Shown here: piece by piece, positions 13,777 through 24,494 of the stretch
Layout of the letters: every line of letters starts with the position of its first letter
Position numbering within the stretch: position 1 is the first letter of the stretch
From: Lichtheimia corymbifera B2541
Lineage: Eukaryota; Mucoromycota; Mucoromycetes; Mucorales; Lichtheimiaceae
Direction of reading: 5' to 3'
NCBI GenBank assembly: GCA_000697475.1
Contig: JNEU01001090.1
Span: 1-64,000 of the forward strand
DNA: 64,000 nucleotides
Translations under genes and position numbers: made by a program
The notes under the pieces: model-generated
What the model saw: the letters and a program-made list of their open reading frames with translations, nothing else
What the model was told of the DNA's origin: nothing
The model's database searches: none

Positions 13777-14520
13777 TTAGAAACGATCTCGTCTTCCAAA
13801 AGGTCTATCATCTCTACGGAACGACCCACGATCTCTTCCAAAACGACCACCGCCACCGCTACGATCACCACCACCGCCGCCTAATCGATTTCGCATGGGA
13901 CCACCACCTTCTCTTGCACCCCAATCGCTGCCTCGTCGTGATACATGTCGTGGAGGACCGATGTAGATAGCGACATCCAAATAATCGCCAATAAAGAATC
14001 GGCAGTCGTCAAGGGTCTTTTGTTGATCATTGTTGGGTTTGGCGTTCACAACACGTCCAATGTCTCTGGATCGATACGTGGCTCGTTGGCTGTCAAGGTA
14101 TATCAGTCGAAATGCTACACGAGCATCAGGATGTTGTGCGTCAGGTACTACTTCTTGAATCAACTGTGCTAGTTCCTCCAAAGTGGCATTCATCCTATCC
14201 AACCCCATCCATATTAGCTAAACCTGCATATATCCAGTATCCAAATAAAAGCTGAACCCTACCAAGTATAAAGCTGCAGCTCGTCTGTTGATGGCACAGA
14301 GTCAATGGTATACTCATGATTTCTATGTGTGTGTATACGTTAGCAACGGGCATGGAGGCGAATCTTGCAAAAAGTCAACTCACGCGTGATGACCACCCAC
14401 TCGTGTAAAAATACGCAACAAGAAAGGGCATTCCTAAACCGACCTTATGTTAACAGAGTTGTCATGGTAGAATTTCTTCCTTGTGGTTATTACCTTTTCA
14501 CGATCGATCGTTGTAGCCAT
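13777..14520 (-). CDS. SAP18: Sin3-associated polypeptide p18-like protein with Arg/Gly-rich tail
   Basis: Four exons, in transcription order 14520-14494, 14433-14384, 14322-14263, 14194-13777; 184 aa. The start is MATTIDREK, followed by CPFLLRIFTRVGGHH, TDELQLYTW (split across an intron), MNATLEELAQLI and LDDCRFFIGDYLDVAI. These are the successive conserved blocks of SAP18. The last 50 or so residues are an RGG/RD-rich tail (GGGGGDRSGGGGRFGRDRG), an addition to the compact ubiquitin-like SAP18 fold that resembles RNA-binding RGG tails. Family members belong to Sin3-HDAC and to the ASAP/EJC splicing complexes. Only the last exon is an obvious ORF. Which complex it serves here cannot be told. 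Confidence 0.9.
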
Positions 14521-14868
14521 GTTAGCGGTGTGTTTCTGAGTCAAGAAAGAAGGTGGAAATCATCCACTCTACTCTCCACGCTAGCCAATCCATCCACGTG
14601 ACGGTGGTTCACCTTATGCAAATATCACCTTCCCCACTTTGACTCTTTACGAATGACGGCAATAGATGCTTTTGATAGATTCGCATTGTCAAACGCCATA
14701 GCTCGATATATCAGTGATGGCATTTAGCCTGACAACGTTTCGGATAATTCATGATGCTGGTTCAGTGATTAATTCTTAGCAAGACATTTAAGGATGACAA
14801 TAAACGAAACATGCATTATATCGCTTTATCCATTATGAAAGTGCAACATAAAATGATCATGACATTTT
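14521..14868. other. Intergenic: SAP18 promoter and ALG2 3' flank
   Basis: 348 bp between two minus-strand genes. A CCACGTGACGG stretch (E-box-like CACGTG) lies at about 14594-14604, upstream of SAP18. Nothing else is supported. Confidence 0.5.
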
Positions 14869-16614
14869 TTAATAAAACGTAAAAAGCAATGCAACAACCA
14901 ATATAGCAATAGTCATGGGTAGTAGTACTATCAAGCTAGTGGGAGTAGTGGGTGCAATCTTGATCATTTCATCCAGGACATGTTGCATTTGATCAGCGAA
15001 TGCAGGGAGTGAAAACATGGCTTGTACATGTCGACGTCCTTGTTTCCCCATGGCCTTGGCATCGTAACGTCCAGAAATAATATCCTTGATTCCTTGTCCC
15101 CATACTTTGGGATCCGATTCCAAAAGCAACCCTGTTTCCTCATGTTTGACTGTTTCCAAAGGACCACCCGTATTCGTGGCAATGACAGGTAGTTCGGTAT
15201 ACATGCCTTCGACAGGTGTGATGCCAAAATGTTCGTTCGTTGGTGTGTATAACATCAAAGTCGAGTGGCGAAGAAGATAGGTGCGTTGGGAGTCGTTGAA
15301 GGAACATAGAAACACGACATGTGCATCCGCGGGTGGGGTTTCCAAAGCATTGGGATAAAGGATAAAGGTTCGCAATCCAAATTGTGTTCGAGCCAACGTA
15401 TCCAATTCTTCAAGATATTCCACATTTTCACTCACACGACGATCATAGCCACCTACACATACACTTAGCGCACATGAAGACACCCCCCAACCAATGGGAT
15501 CCACCATGCTTACCGGCCAACATGAGACGATACTTTGAGAATGTCTCATCATCCACTGTGGACTTGAGCGATGCAAAAGCACGTAGAGCCAATTCGACAT
15601 TCTTTTTGCGTTCAAAACGATTGATGGATAATAGTGTATTCTTGGATCTAAAACGGTAAAAAGCCAATCAATCATCTTTGCTCATGATGTGCCTTGATAA
15701 AGTCTCTCTACTTACGAAGCAAGGATCTGTACGGCAGGTTCATTCTCGTCTACCTGGCGATCATAGGCTGCAAAGTTGATGGGTGGATAAAGGACACGCA
15801 AGGCTTTGTGGATGGTAGGAAATGATCGTCGAGTAACGCTGGCTGTATATTCGCTATTGACAGCAATTGTGTCCGCCATAGCTAAAGATACATACGTCAA
15901 TCATGGCTGGCTGCATGATAATGACCCATCTCCTTACCTGTAGTCACTTCCTCAAATCGATCAAATGGTGCACGATACAATTTTTTGAGACTCGTTTTCC
16001 GATCCGTCAAGAGCTTATCTGGATGATGGCAGTAGAATAAGATCTAGGAGATGATGATGATGATACCACATTAGGGTGATGATTTGTCTTTACATTCACG
16101 CCTTCATCCTCTACCCTCTGCTTACCCGTGAAGAGCTGCCCAGCTTGAATAAAGGAATACATGCGCTCAATTGATCAATGAATAGTATATCATACGAGTT
16201 GCGGTCGTGATAAAGAAGATTCATGGCAAGGACAAGTTGACGTAGGATGGCACAAACGATATAGAAACGACCCAAGATAGTCCGTGGTAGGAAATCGCCA
16301 TAAACGTGCACTGGTAACGTTCCTGCATACTATAAAGTTCAATTGATGCAAGGACACTCGCGTTGATATGCATAGAGAAATAGACATACCATTGCGTGTT
16401 TCTTCAAAGCAGTGCTTGGGGTCGTGATGACTGGTATACATGACAACTTGATGACCTTTGGACTGCATGGCAACGGCAGCATCCACCACCAATCGCTCAG
16501 CACCACCTATCATACTCTTCCATGAGTAACGCACCACACTGACAAGTGAGAAATGGAGTTACCAATGCCGAGATCAGGGTGAATAAACGCGATCCTCAAT
16601 CGCTTGTCGGTCAT
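14869..16614 (-). CDS. ALG2: Alpha-1,3/1,6-mannosyltransferase ALG2
   Basis: Seven exons, in transcription order 16614-16563, 16506-16390, 16322-16126, 16043-15938, 15881-15716, 15647-15514, 15452-14869; 451 aa, the usual length. It begins with [20 protein letters not shown], typical of GT4 enzymes of this branch. It continues with [18 protein letters not shown] and the donor-binding [19 protein letters not shown] (EX7E motif). It ends with a hydrophobic membrane segment of about 25 residues. ALG2 adds the second and third mannoses to the dolichol-linked N-glycan precursor on the cytosolic face of the ER. All exon phases close and introns are 55-100 bp. The annotation is secure at family level. 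Confidence 0.92.
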
Positions 16615-17015
16615 GGTCTTGGTGAAACCTTGGTTGCCCAATTCGATTCTGCCAATGCTGGAGGAATATATACAAAATGGGATCCCACCCACGTGATCTA
16701 GAAAAGACGTTGACCTGCTGGATTTATTAAAAAGAACTTTTTGGCAACATGTAAAGTGATGTCTGCATATCATCAGTGAATGGAAAAGGTAGAGAAAAAA
16801 GACATAGGAGACTGTGGTCCTTAAAAGAAAAAGAAGCATGAAAAATGTGCATAATATAAATTAAAAAGGGCTAGTTGTACGTGTGTGGCGTGTGTGTGAT
16901 GACTGTGAATGTGAGAGTTGTTGTTGTGCATGTCTGTACAAAAGTTGGAAAGAAAAAAGAGAAACTTGTATATGCAAAAAAGGGGGTTCTTTTTCCATGC
17001 TGCTGCATGATCAAC
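16615..17015. other. Intergenic: ALG2 promoter and 3' flank of the C2H2 gene
   Basis: About 400 bp. A GT-rich stretch at 16875-16935 gives small ORFs on both strands that have no coding character. No gene is called. Confidence 0.5.
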
Positions 17016-18490
17016 CTACAGCAAAAGAGGTTGTCCTTGTCTGTTTTCTTCACGGCGTTGATGTGTCTTCATATGTTGAGAAAGGTTATCCGATCGTGAA
17101 AATGTCTTTTGACAACCAGGGTAATTGCATGCAAAAGGTCGCTCAAGGGTATGGATACGCATATGTCGTTTCAAATGCTCGAGTCGCTTGAAAGGTCGTT
17201 GGCATTCTACAATAGGGCATACATGTGATCGACCATGCTTATCAGTGCTACCCTTGCGTTGCTTGCTTGTGCTTCTTTTCCTGGCGGAGGATGAGATCAT
17301 AGTTGTAGAAGGAGAGGAAGATGGCATAGTGAAAGGTGAAGGTGAGGCGATTTCGGGTAAAGGGGGTGCCTGTTGCAATGGTGAAGTAGTGTAGCCTGGA
17401 TGATAATAGGACGAATGATAATCCAACGATGGCAATCGATCAATGTACCCAGCTGTGTCTTGATCATTGCTGGTCAATAAGCTTGTGGGTGGGAGCAAAG
17501 GCTACCATGTATAGCCCATCGTCAATATCAAATGGTCAACATCATGTCTTTGTTACATACCTCAGTGACAGCAGCAGTTGTTGATCTTGTGACGTTGCTG
17601 CTTGATGATGAAGAAGTATAATAATTGTCATGTTCTTTGAAAAAGGCATTGCTTGTTGGCGACTTTTTGTTGTGTGTGCGACAATGTGCCCTGAAATTAT
17701 CGGATCGACTAAACGTCTTACCGCAACCGGGATATTGACATGCAAAAGGACGCTCACCCGTATGCACAAGCATATGGCGTTTAAGATGCTCATAGCGTTT
17801 GAAACTCCAACCACAATATGCGTATTTGCATACATGCTTATTGGCGCTGTTGTTGTTATCGTTGCTACTGCTGCTACCTGAGGATCGACGCCGCGAAGAA
17901 TTTTGTCTACTCGCCTCCTCCTCGTTGTTTGACATGTGCTGCTGCTGCTGCAAATGAGATGTTTCAAGCATTGCATCATATTCATGCATGGTGCGATATG
18001 GCATGGCATGGTTGTGATCTGAAGATGAATCCATCATCATATGACTTGTTGTTGCTGCTGAGGATGCTCTTCTCGATGTAGTAGCAACACTATCATCCAT
18101 GACATGATGGTTCTGATTCGACATGCGCAATCCAAAAGGTCCAACATCAGCAGCTGAATACCTGCGTTTGTTGTATTCCATCCAATCCACAAAATACGGT
18201 GATGATGATGCGGTAGTAGGTGTAAGAGGCGGAGAATGATGATGATCGAGAGGATGATGGTATCGTGCTGCCATCAATCTCTGCATGTCGCTAGCCGATA
18301 CTGCTGCTGTTGTTGTAGTAGTAGTAGTAGTACCAACATGTGATGATGGCGGTAGCGTCTCAATAGGATTGATTGATGAAACACCGAACGATGGAAGCAG
18401 AGCGATACTTGGCAATTTATCAACCTGATGGTGGTGTATCGCTGATGCTGGTGGTGGTGGTGGCATGTTGGTATGATCGAAACGCGACAT
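17016..18490 (-). CDS. C2H2 zinc-finger transcription factor with two two-finger modules (Msn2/Ste12-like fingers)
   Basis: Two exons, 18490-17561 and 17501-17016, joined by a 59-bp GTATGT...GGTAG intron in phase 0; 471 aa. Without splicing it would look like two genes. Exon 1 encodes a long His/Ser/Thr-rich region, then fingers C221-X4-C226...H239-X3-H243 and C251...H273. Exon 2 carries a second pair from C405 to H457. Recognition helices are [10 protein letters not shown] and [10 protein letters not shown] in pair 1, [10 protein letters not shown] and [10 protein letters not shown] in pair 2. These match the helices of Msn2/Msn4-type and Ste12-type fungal factors. Binding to AGGGG (STRE-like) sites is therefore a reasonable inference. 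Low-complexity poly-Thr, poly-Ser and poly-His tracts flank the fingers. No other domain is visible. Confidence 0.85.
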
Positions 18491-19751
18491 GGTAGTACTA
18501 CAGCGTTACAATGGATGGGTAAAACCGTGCAAGAAAATGTGCAAAAGAAAAGTTTAAATATATCGGTAATCTCTTTAAAAAGAACCCATTGACTCGAAAT
18601 GCATTTGCCAACCAATTTTTAGATCGTCAACAGCAAAGGAGATATTGGGGGAAAACCAAGCTTCACTCTACTATGGCTCATTATCATGGAGTCGCTCGTT
18701 GCTGTTGCACGGCATGCACAATGGTGCATCTAATAATATCGCATTACACATTTTGACATGGATCCAATCATCTTTTTCTCATTTCTTTTTTTTTTCTCAT
18801 CTTGATTCATGCCCTCGCAAGTTTTGCTTCGATATATGTGGGGTACACCCCCTTTCTGGATAGGAGGTTAGCACACGCCATGATCCAGGGGAGAAAGAAG
18901 AAAAAGGCTCTCACATCTTCACCCATCACATGCATTCTTTTACAGTAAATCCGCCTAATAGTAGACGCACGATGGTATTGTTTGAGCACATCATCGTCGT
19001 CAATGCCATCATCATCATAACTATAAACCTGATCCACGTGTCTAGGAAATTATAATCTCTTAATTACTGCTATAGGACCATCCTCACTACTACATATGTG
19101 CTTGCATAAACAATAAAGGCATATCGATTTTAACGCCCTCCTTGTATAAATGTAACTCCTTGTAGAATCCAGCACGTTCATTGTGTTGAGACTCCACCTC
19201 CCAATCGGGCCTCCCCAAGAAAAAGGAGTGTGATGCCATGCTCTTTTCCTCGTGCTCATATATCGACCACCCTTATTTCTACCCTCTACTATACACCGAC
19301 TGCTGTACTTTTTAACTCCTAAGGCAGCATTACAGTAACAGAATCACTGTTTTAGCAATAAACCAAATGAAAACGGTAATATGGTCAATATCGTCGATTG
19401 CATGTAAACCCGAGCATTATATATTAATAGGATGCATGTTAAATAGCAACAACCTTAATAGATTACACGTAATATGCATTTACCGGAAAGCTAGTTACCA
19501 GTCTTCCGATCCATATGTACATCCGAATTGTCGTTCCGGATTCTTGCTAAACATGGTAAAAGCAATGCTCATGATTACGAACAAAAAGTGGACCCTGTGC
19601 TTCAGCCCACCTCCACCACATCATCCCTTATTTCAAGTAGCGATACGTAACACGCACACACACTCCTGTTCTACACATTTCGTTGTTTTCGTGATCCATT
19701 ATATTTATGTTACAAAGAAAGAAAAAGAGGCTATTTATACAAAGAAAAAGT
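18491..19751. other. Long upstream region of the C2H2 gene; no gene seen
   Basis: About 1.26 kb. A TTTAAATATA element lies about 65 bp upstream of the C2H2 start codon. The rest has only short non-coding-like ORFs. Long promoters are common for fungal regulators. Confidence 0.45.
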
Positions 19752-20795
19752 TCAAAGATCTGCCACCTTGACGATTGCTTTACCCAAGTTTTCGCCAACA
19801 AGCATATCGACCACGGCCTTGGGGGTATTTTCAATGCCTTCTGTGATGTATTCCCGGTATTGGATCTTGCCTTGGATCAACCATTCTGTGACTTGATGTG
19901 TGAATTCCTTCTTCATTTCGGGTGAGATATCATGGGCGTTGATGGCTTGCATCCTTAAGCGTTTAGGCATCATCATGGAAATGTTAGGCACCGCACCTCC
20001 ATTGGCTTTATGACCACTGGTTCCGCACATGACAATCCTTGCCCAATTGTTGCAGTGAGCAATAGCTGTGTTGAGGCTGTCACCACCCACGTTTTCAAAG
20101 ACAAGATCAATGCCATTAGGACAAAGTTCAGCGAGCTTGGCACCCATGTCGGACTTTTTGTAGTTGAATGCACCATCGTAACCGATTTCCTTGAGATAGG
20201 CGACCTTTTCATCCGTGCCTGCAGAGCCTACCACATGCAATCCATGCAACTTTGCCAGTTGACCCACCAATTGGCCGACACCACCAGCTGCACCGGAAAC
20301 AAAAATGGTCTCGCCAGCCTTAGGTTTACCGTGTTCGAACAAACCATAATAGCCTGTCATGCCTGCAACACCTAAGACACCGAGATAATTGGAAAGGGGA
20401 ATCTTGGAGGCCTTGCCATCTTCCAGTAATACTTGATAATGTTCTTGTTCAGATCCTTGGATGATGGAGTATTCGGAAAAGAGACCTTTAGCAAATTGGG
20501 AGATCACAATAGCGCCTTGAGGATATTTGGGGTTGGATGAACGCGACACGACACCCAATGCCACGCCACGCACCACTTGGCCAAGTTGAAAGCCCCAAAT
20601 GTTAGGAGGAAAGTTGGCGAGACCATGGCGGAAATAAGGATCAATGGAAAAATAAAGGTGTTTGACGATATAAGCACCATCAGCAAGGGGAGCATCAAGA
20701 TCAATGCTGGATCCACGGACTTGAAGATGTTCGCCAGGAACAGGAAGAGACTTGCACTCTTGAGCAAAGATAACTTGTTGGTTGTTGAAAGTCAT
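19752..20795 (-). CDS. NADP-dependent MDR-superfamily oxidoreductase (alkenal/prostaglandin reductase type)
   Basis: Single exon, 347 aa. The fold is the zinc-less medium-chain reductase: an N-terminal catalytic domain (DGAYIVKHLYFSIDPYFR), then GVLGVAGMTGYYGLFEHG and the Rossmann dinucleotide motif VSGAAGGVGQLVGQLAK. The cofactor-binding region continues with VGSAGTDEKVAYLKEIG and DLVFENVGGD. These are the blocks of the leukotriene B4 dehydrogenase / 2-alkenal reductase family (yeast and fungal YncB/Zta-like enzymes), which use NADPH to reduce alpha,beta-unsaturated aldehydes and ketones. Such enzymes detoxify lipid-peroxidation products. A TATATAAAG box lies at 20873-20865, about 70 bp upstream. 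The exact substrate is unknown. Confidence 0.85.
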   Translation of the reverse strand: MTFNNQQVIFAQECKSLPVPGEHLQVRGSSIDLDAPLADGAYIVKHLYFSIDPYFRHGLANFPPNIWGFQLGQVVRGVALGVVSRSSNPKYPQGAIVISQFAKGLFSEYSIIQGSEQEHYQVLLEDGKASKIPLSNYLGVLGVAGMTGYYGLFEHGKPKAGETIFVSGAAGGVGQLVGQLAKLHGLHVVGSAGTDEKVAYLKEIGYDGAFNYKKSDMGAKLAELCPNGIDLVFENVGGDSLNTAIAHCNNWARIVMCGTSGHKANGGAVPNISMMMPKRLRMQAINAHDISPEMKKEFTHQVTEWLIQGKIQYREYITEGIENTPKAVVDMLVGENLGKAIVKVADL

Positions 20796-21286
20796 GTTGT
20801 TGTTGAAGATTGAAGATTGAAGATTGAATTGAATGATGTTGATGAATGACGGGTGATGAGCAGCCTTTATATATTATGCGAATCGGCGGCAGTAAGACTA
20901 AAGCGGACAATATGTACGAATCTGATCCTTGCATGGTGGATAATTGCAATGTTGCATAAAGTGGCGAAGTAAGATGCCGATATCGGATAATTGCATGGAT
21001 CCGATTGCCGAGATCAGGGACGTGTCATTGCCTTTTTTTGAGATGCGTGTGGCGAAGTACCTTGGCAGGCTCGGTAGTTGCCAAAGTCCGATATCCGAAT
21101 GAGCGCGAGCGAGCTGTATCGCATAGTAACGCAGGTAGATCAACCATGCAAGCCACCCATCTGGATTTTGTCAAGTTGTCTATGTTGCTGGGTTTATGCT
21201 TCAGTTGAGGGCTGTTTCATAGCACACCACACCACACCACACCCACCCTTCACTTTTTCTTATCCTGACAGCTACCACGTATACAA
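20796..21286. promoter_or_regulatory. Divergent promoter region (oxidoreductase / ADE8)
   Basis: 491 bp between oppositely transcribed genes. The oxidoreductase TATA box is at 20865-20873. The ADE8 side has a repeated CACAC tract at about 21222-21243 just before the start codon. Confidence 0.55.
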
Positions 21287-21901
21287 ATGGCTTCTCTTCC
21301 TACCATTGCTGTTCTCATTTCAGGCTCGGGCTCCAATTTACAAGCTCTTATTGATGCCATTCAGTCGGGTGCACTAAAGGCCAACATTGTGGTGGTGGCA
21401 TCCAATCGTAAAGCGGCTTATGGACTTGAACGTGCAGCCAAGGTGGGCATTCCAACGCGTACGTTTTCATTGAAAAAGTTCAAGGATGCTGGCAAGACAC
21501 GTGTGGACTTTGATATTGAGTTGGCAAAGACGATCCAAGAAGAATATAAACCCGACCTTGTTGTGCTCGCAGGGTTTATGCATATTCTGTCACCCGAATT
21601 CTTATCCTTCTTCCCTCGCAACAATGTCATGAATCTTCATCCCGCTCTTCCTGGTCAGTTTGATGGTGCTCATGCTATTGAAAGAGCCTATGATGCTTTT
21701 AAGCAAGGCAAGATCCAGCATACCGGTGTCATGGTTCACAAGGTTATTGCCGATGTCGATCGTGGTCAGGTCATTTTGCAACGAGAAGTGCCTATTCTTG
21801 AAACAGATTCATTGGAGGATTTAGAAAATAGGATTCATAGTGTAGAACATGAGATCATTGTTGAAGGTGCACAAAAGTTCTTGGACGAGTTAACACAATA
21901 A
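21287..21901 (+). CDS. ADE8: Phosphoribosylglycinamide formyltransferase (GAR transformylase)
   Basis: Single exon, 204 aa, the size of free-standing PurN/Ade8 enzymes. The start gives the glycine-rich PRPP-type loop VLISGSGSNLQALIDAI. The folate/catalytic block VMNLHPALPGQFDGAHAIE holds the conserved Asn and His. The third catalytic residue is in VIADVDRGQVI. The enzyme transfers a formyl group from 10-formyl-tetrahydrofolate to GAR in the third step of de novo purine synthesis, in the cytosol. It stands alone here, as in yeast, rather than fused to other purine enzymes as in animals. Start and stop are clear. Confidence 0.95.
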   Translation: MASLPTIAVLISGSGSNLQALIDAIQSGALKANIVVVASNRKAAYGLERAAKVGIPTRTFSLKKFKDAGKTRVDFDIELAKTIQEEYKPDLVVLAGFMHILSPEFLSFFPRNNVMNLHPALPGQFDGAHAIERAYDAFKQGKIQHTGVMVHKVIADVDRGQVILQREVPILETDSLEDLENRIHSVEHEIIVEGAQKFLDELTQ

Positions 21902-22548
21902 AGAGAAAAGTGAAGGATTCCCTGGAAAAAAAAAGTGATTTATTCTTGGAATTGGGTGTTATAGGTGTAGAATCTTACAGGATGAACATTCATTGTCTAT
22001 GCACTTTGTGTGTGTGTGTGTGTACGACGATAAGCATTATCTAATGCAGAGCCACGTGGGGGAGGGTAGAGTTCATTCAAAAAAGACAAGATTTCATTGG
22101 CTCAGCGCTATTCTCCAAAGTGGGTGGGAGGACTTGCAGTTACGCACCCAGGAAATTCACAATGAGAACAATGTCAGCCAACTTGAACCATTCAGTCATT
22201 CAACCACGATAAAAACACATACCTGGTACTTGATCGCAGAGACACTTTCCGTAGGATGGTCATCCACTGATTTAGCCCCAATACACAGTTGCAGCATGGA
22301 TCATCGGCTATCACCACCTCCCCAAAATCATACAAGTGTGGTCATCGGAACTCGCCCCAGCCGGCGCCCCCAAACCAGAGTGGTGATCCTCCAGCCAAGG
22401 AAGTGGTAAAGAAAGCTCTTTTACAGTCGAGCAATCATAGATGGCCACCTACGGTAAAACTCATGGGATTGGATATTCTTGCTAGATTTGACATTAGTTA
22501 GCAACATGGAAAGATGTACAGGGCGCATGTATTCTTTACTTATCTTCA
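21902..22548. other. Intergenic
   Basis: Contains a short TG microsatellite at about 22005-22022. An ORF of 138 codons runs through it but has no recognisable motif or codon bias. No gene is called. Confidence 0.45.
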
Positions 22549-23470
22549 AATCACTCGTCGTCGTGAACAATGATATCCTTCAAGAGCAGGCCAGGCATTT
22601 GAATACATTATGAACATAAAGTTAGCATTGTCACAGATACGTTTAACCATGTCTCTGATTGAATACCTTTTCGTGGGAGATTGGCATATCTTGGGGTGAA
22701 ATGGAAAGATGGAAAACTTGTCGCTGGTTATTCAAAGCGGATGAGAGCTGGCTTGTGTGTGAGAATGACAAAGCCGCGGATCAACATAAAGGATGATGGC
22801 ACCAGATGAGATCTTGCTGTAGCCAATAATAAGGGATGAAACATTGTTTATCATCATGAGAATGAAGCTGAAAAGGGAGGTGTTCTGTATTTACCTTGTC
22901 ACCATATAATAAATGGGAGTGATGGATGATATCCTTCAAAGGAAGCGAGTAATTTGAAGACACTATGAGCATGAAGTAAGCGTCGTCATCGATGTTTATA
23001 ATAATGCATTTGTATAAATACCTTTGGACATATTTGACATTGCACATCTTGAAAGAGGGAAGAGAAGGAAACTTGCTGCAGGTCAATCAAGGATGGGTGT
23101 TCACTTGTGTGCTGCGGAACAAAATGAAGGAACGAAAACACCGCGTGATGGCACGCTGGACCCACAGGATTGGATCTTGCTTCAGGCAATACTAAGGGAT
23201 GCAAACATTGGTCACCATCATGAAAAGGGATTTATCCTTTGCTTACCTTCATATCACACAAACGCGAGCAATAAGTGATAGCCGTAAAGAGAAAGCAAGC
23301 CATCTGAAAGAACAGCAGCATTGTCATCAATATTCATAATCATGTGTTTGGTTGGATGCTTTGGCACAACATACCTTGAAGAGTGAAGAGAAGGAAACTT
23401 GCTGCTGGTCATACAAGATGCATTGAGGCTCGCTTGTGTATAAGAATGCGGGAGCCGATCGACTGTTGTA
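22549..23470. repeat. Three degenerate tandem repeats of about 350 bp
   Basis: The phrase GATATCCTTCAA occurs at about 22572 and 22928, and a decayed equivalent at about 23276. Each is followed by similar text with ATTGTCA/GTCGTCATC, TTTGG or TTTTCG, and a block like AGAGAAGGAAACTTGCTGC at about 22701, 23063 and 23391. On the minus strand several units carry intron-like donors (GTAAGC, GTAAAT). The array may be decayed repeated exons of a gene. No intact reading frame survives. Confidence 0.6.
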
Positions 23471-23630
23471 AATTAGCAAGAAGAGGAATGAGGATCAGGT
23501 CATAAACACGCGTCAATATTTTTCAAACGTACTCTGCTAGACTTTTGACAACAATAAAAACGGCATTATAACAACCACGAGGAAGAGGACATGTTGCAGA
23601 AGCAGGGAGAGAAAGCAATGGTCCATTGTG

Positions 23631-23738
23631 GAAGGAGAGGAAAGAGCAGTGACACAATGAAATGAGCCTACGTTTTGCACTCATGTACACGCGAGGAGTG
23701 GCGTGAAAATTAAGGCCCGCTGATTTATGCAAGTTGTC
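23631..23738. repeat. Direct-repeat copy A of the sequence upstream of the intact Fanzor gene
   Basis: Shares GAGGAAAGAGCAGTGA, then GTGAAAATTAA followed by GCCCGCTGATTTATGCAAG with 29251-29315, in the same absolute orientation. Copy A has about 40 extra bases in the middle. Confidence 0.75.
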
Positions 23739-23939
23739 TTCGTCTATCTTCTACGATGCAAACTGCTATAAGAAGCCCACAACACGATAATCCATCATGA
23801 CGCCAGAGAAACACAACAACGACCTACGTTATACTGGCGCAACAATAGCCACCATTTCCTGCAGAAATCATCAAGCAACATTTGGTTCCCTGAAGCAAAT
23901 TGTGCGATTACTCTGTACGCACTGGAAGCGGCCCACCTG

Positions 23940-24446
23940 GTTTAAGATAAAAATGTCGCCTACACCTCCCACGAGAAATGCGTCAAAGGCTGGCTATGAA
24001 ACTTGCGCTACTACCACCACAACGTTCGTTTTAAAACAATATCATGCACAAAGGGACCAATAGAAACGGTGGTTGTCGTTATCTCGCGTCGCGTACAGTG
24101 TCGTATGCAAAGATGCGATCAATGCTACAAAGTTGGATTAGCAACTTGCGGCGTGAATACATTGAGAGTGTCACAAAGTTCTTTGTCAATGTATTCGACA
24201 TTATCATTATCCTACCTTACCAAGTAGCTGACATGGCAAAAAAAAAGGATCAGGGGCAAAAGAAGGACAACAAGGAAGATGCTCACGTGGTTCCGGTACA
24301 AGTTTCATTTCCGTTTTCAGCGGAAAGGTATGTCCTAAAGGGGATGTGGCGTGGTCATGGGTAGAGATATCAATGGTACCCGTGGGATCTATCTTCGTGC
24401 TTGTGTAGATGACGCTTTAAATGGTGAGTTTGGGATAAGGTAATAT
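23940..24446 (+). pseudogene. Degenerate Fanzor (TnpB-like nuclease) copy
   Basis: The clearest part reads ISNLRREYIESVTKFF, then FDIIIILPYQVADM, which aligns with IVDLQRDYMETSTKFL and FDIIIIPRYPVSRM of the intact copy at 27536-29225. Weak similarity upstream (about 23970-24040) suggests remnants of the N-terminal part. Downstream, the GTATG intron donor is followed almost at once by GATGTGGCGTGGTCATGG. The first CxxC knuckle of the zinc ribbon has therefore been deleted. The end is RDINGTRGIYLRAC in a different frame, closing at a TAA. The copy has frame breaks and a lost zinc site, so it cannot encode a working nuclease. Homology to the intact copy continues 54 bp past the stop. Confidence 0.8.
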
Positions 24447-24494
24447 AAAGGAGTACTCGCCATGGCTTTCTTTAGTCCATTATCCGGATCTGGA
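24441..24494 (+). repeat. Conserved Fanzor 3' end, copy A (candidate guide-RNA scaffold/right end)
   Basis: Starts at the Fanzor stop codon and matches 27485-27538 (minus) almost base for base, including CCATGGCTTTCTTTAGTCC and ATTATCCGGATCTGGA. Similarity stops abruptly after GGATCTGGA. In TnpB/Fanzor elements the sequence just 3' of the ORF encodes the omegaRNA scaffold and marks the element's right end. Confidence 0.65.

Noticed and set aside
17016..18490. Two separate neighbouring zinc-finger genes
   Set aside because: The gap between them is exactly a GTATGT...GGTAG intron in phase 0, and the second part has no convincing start codon.
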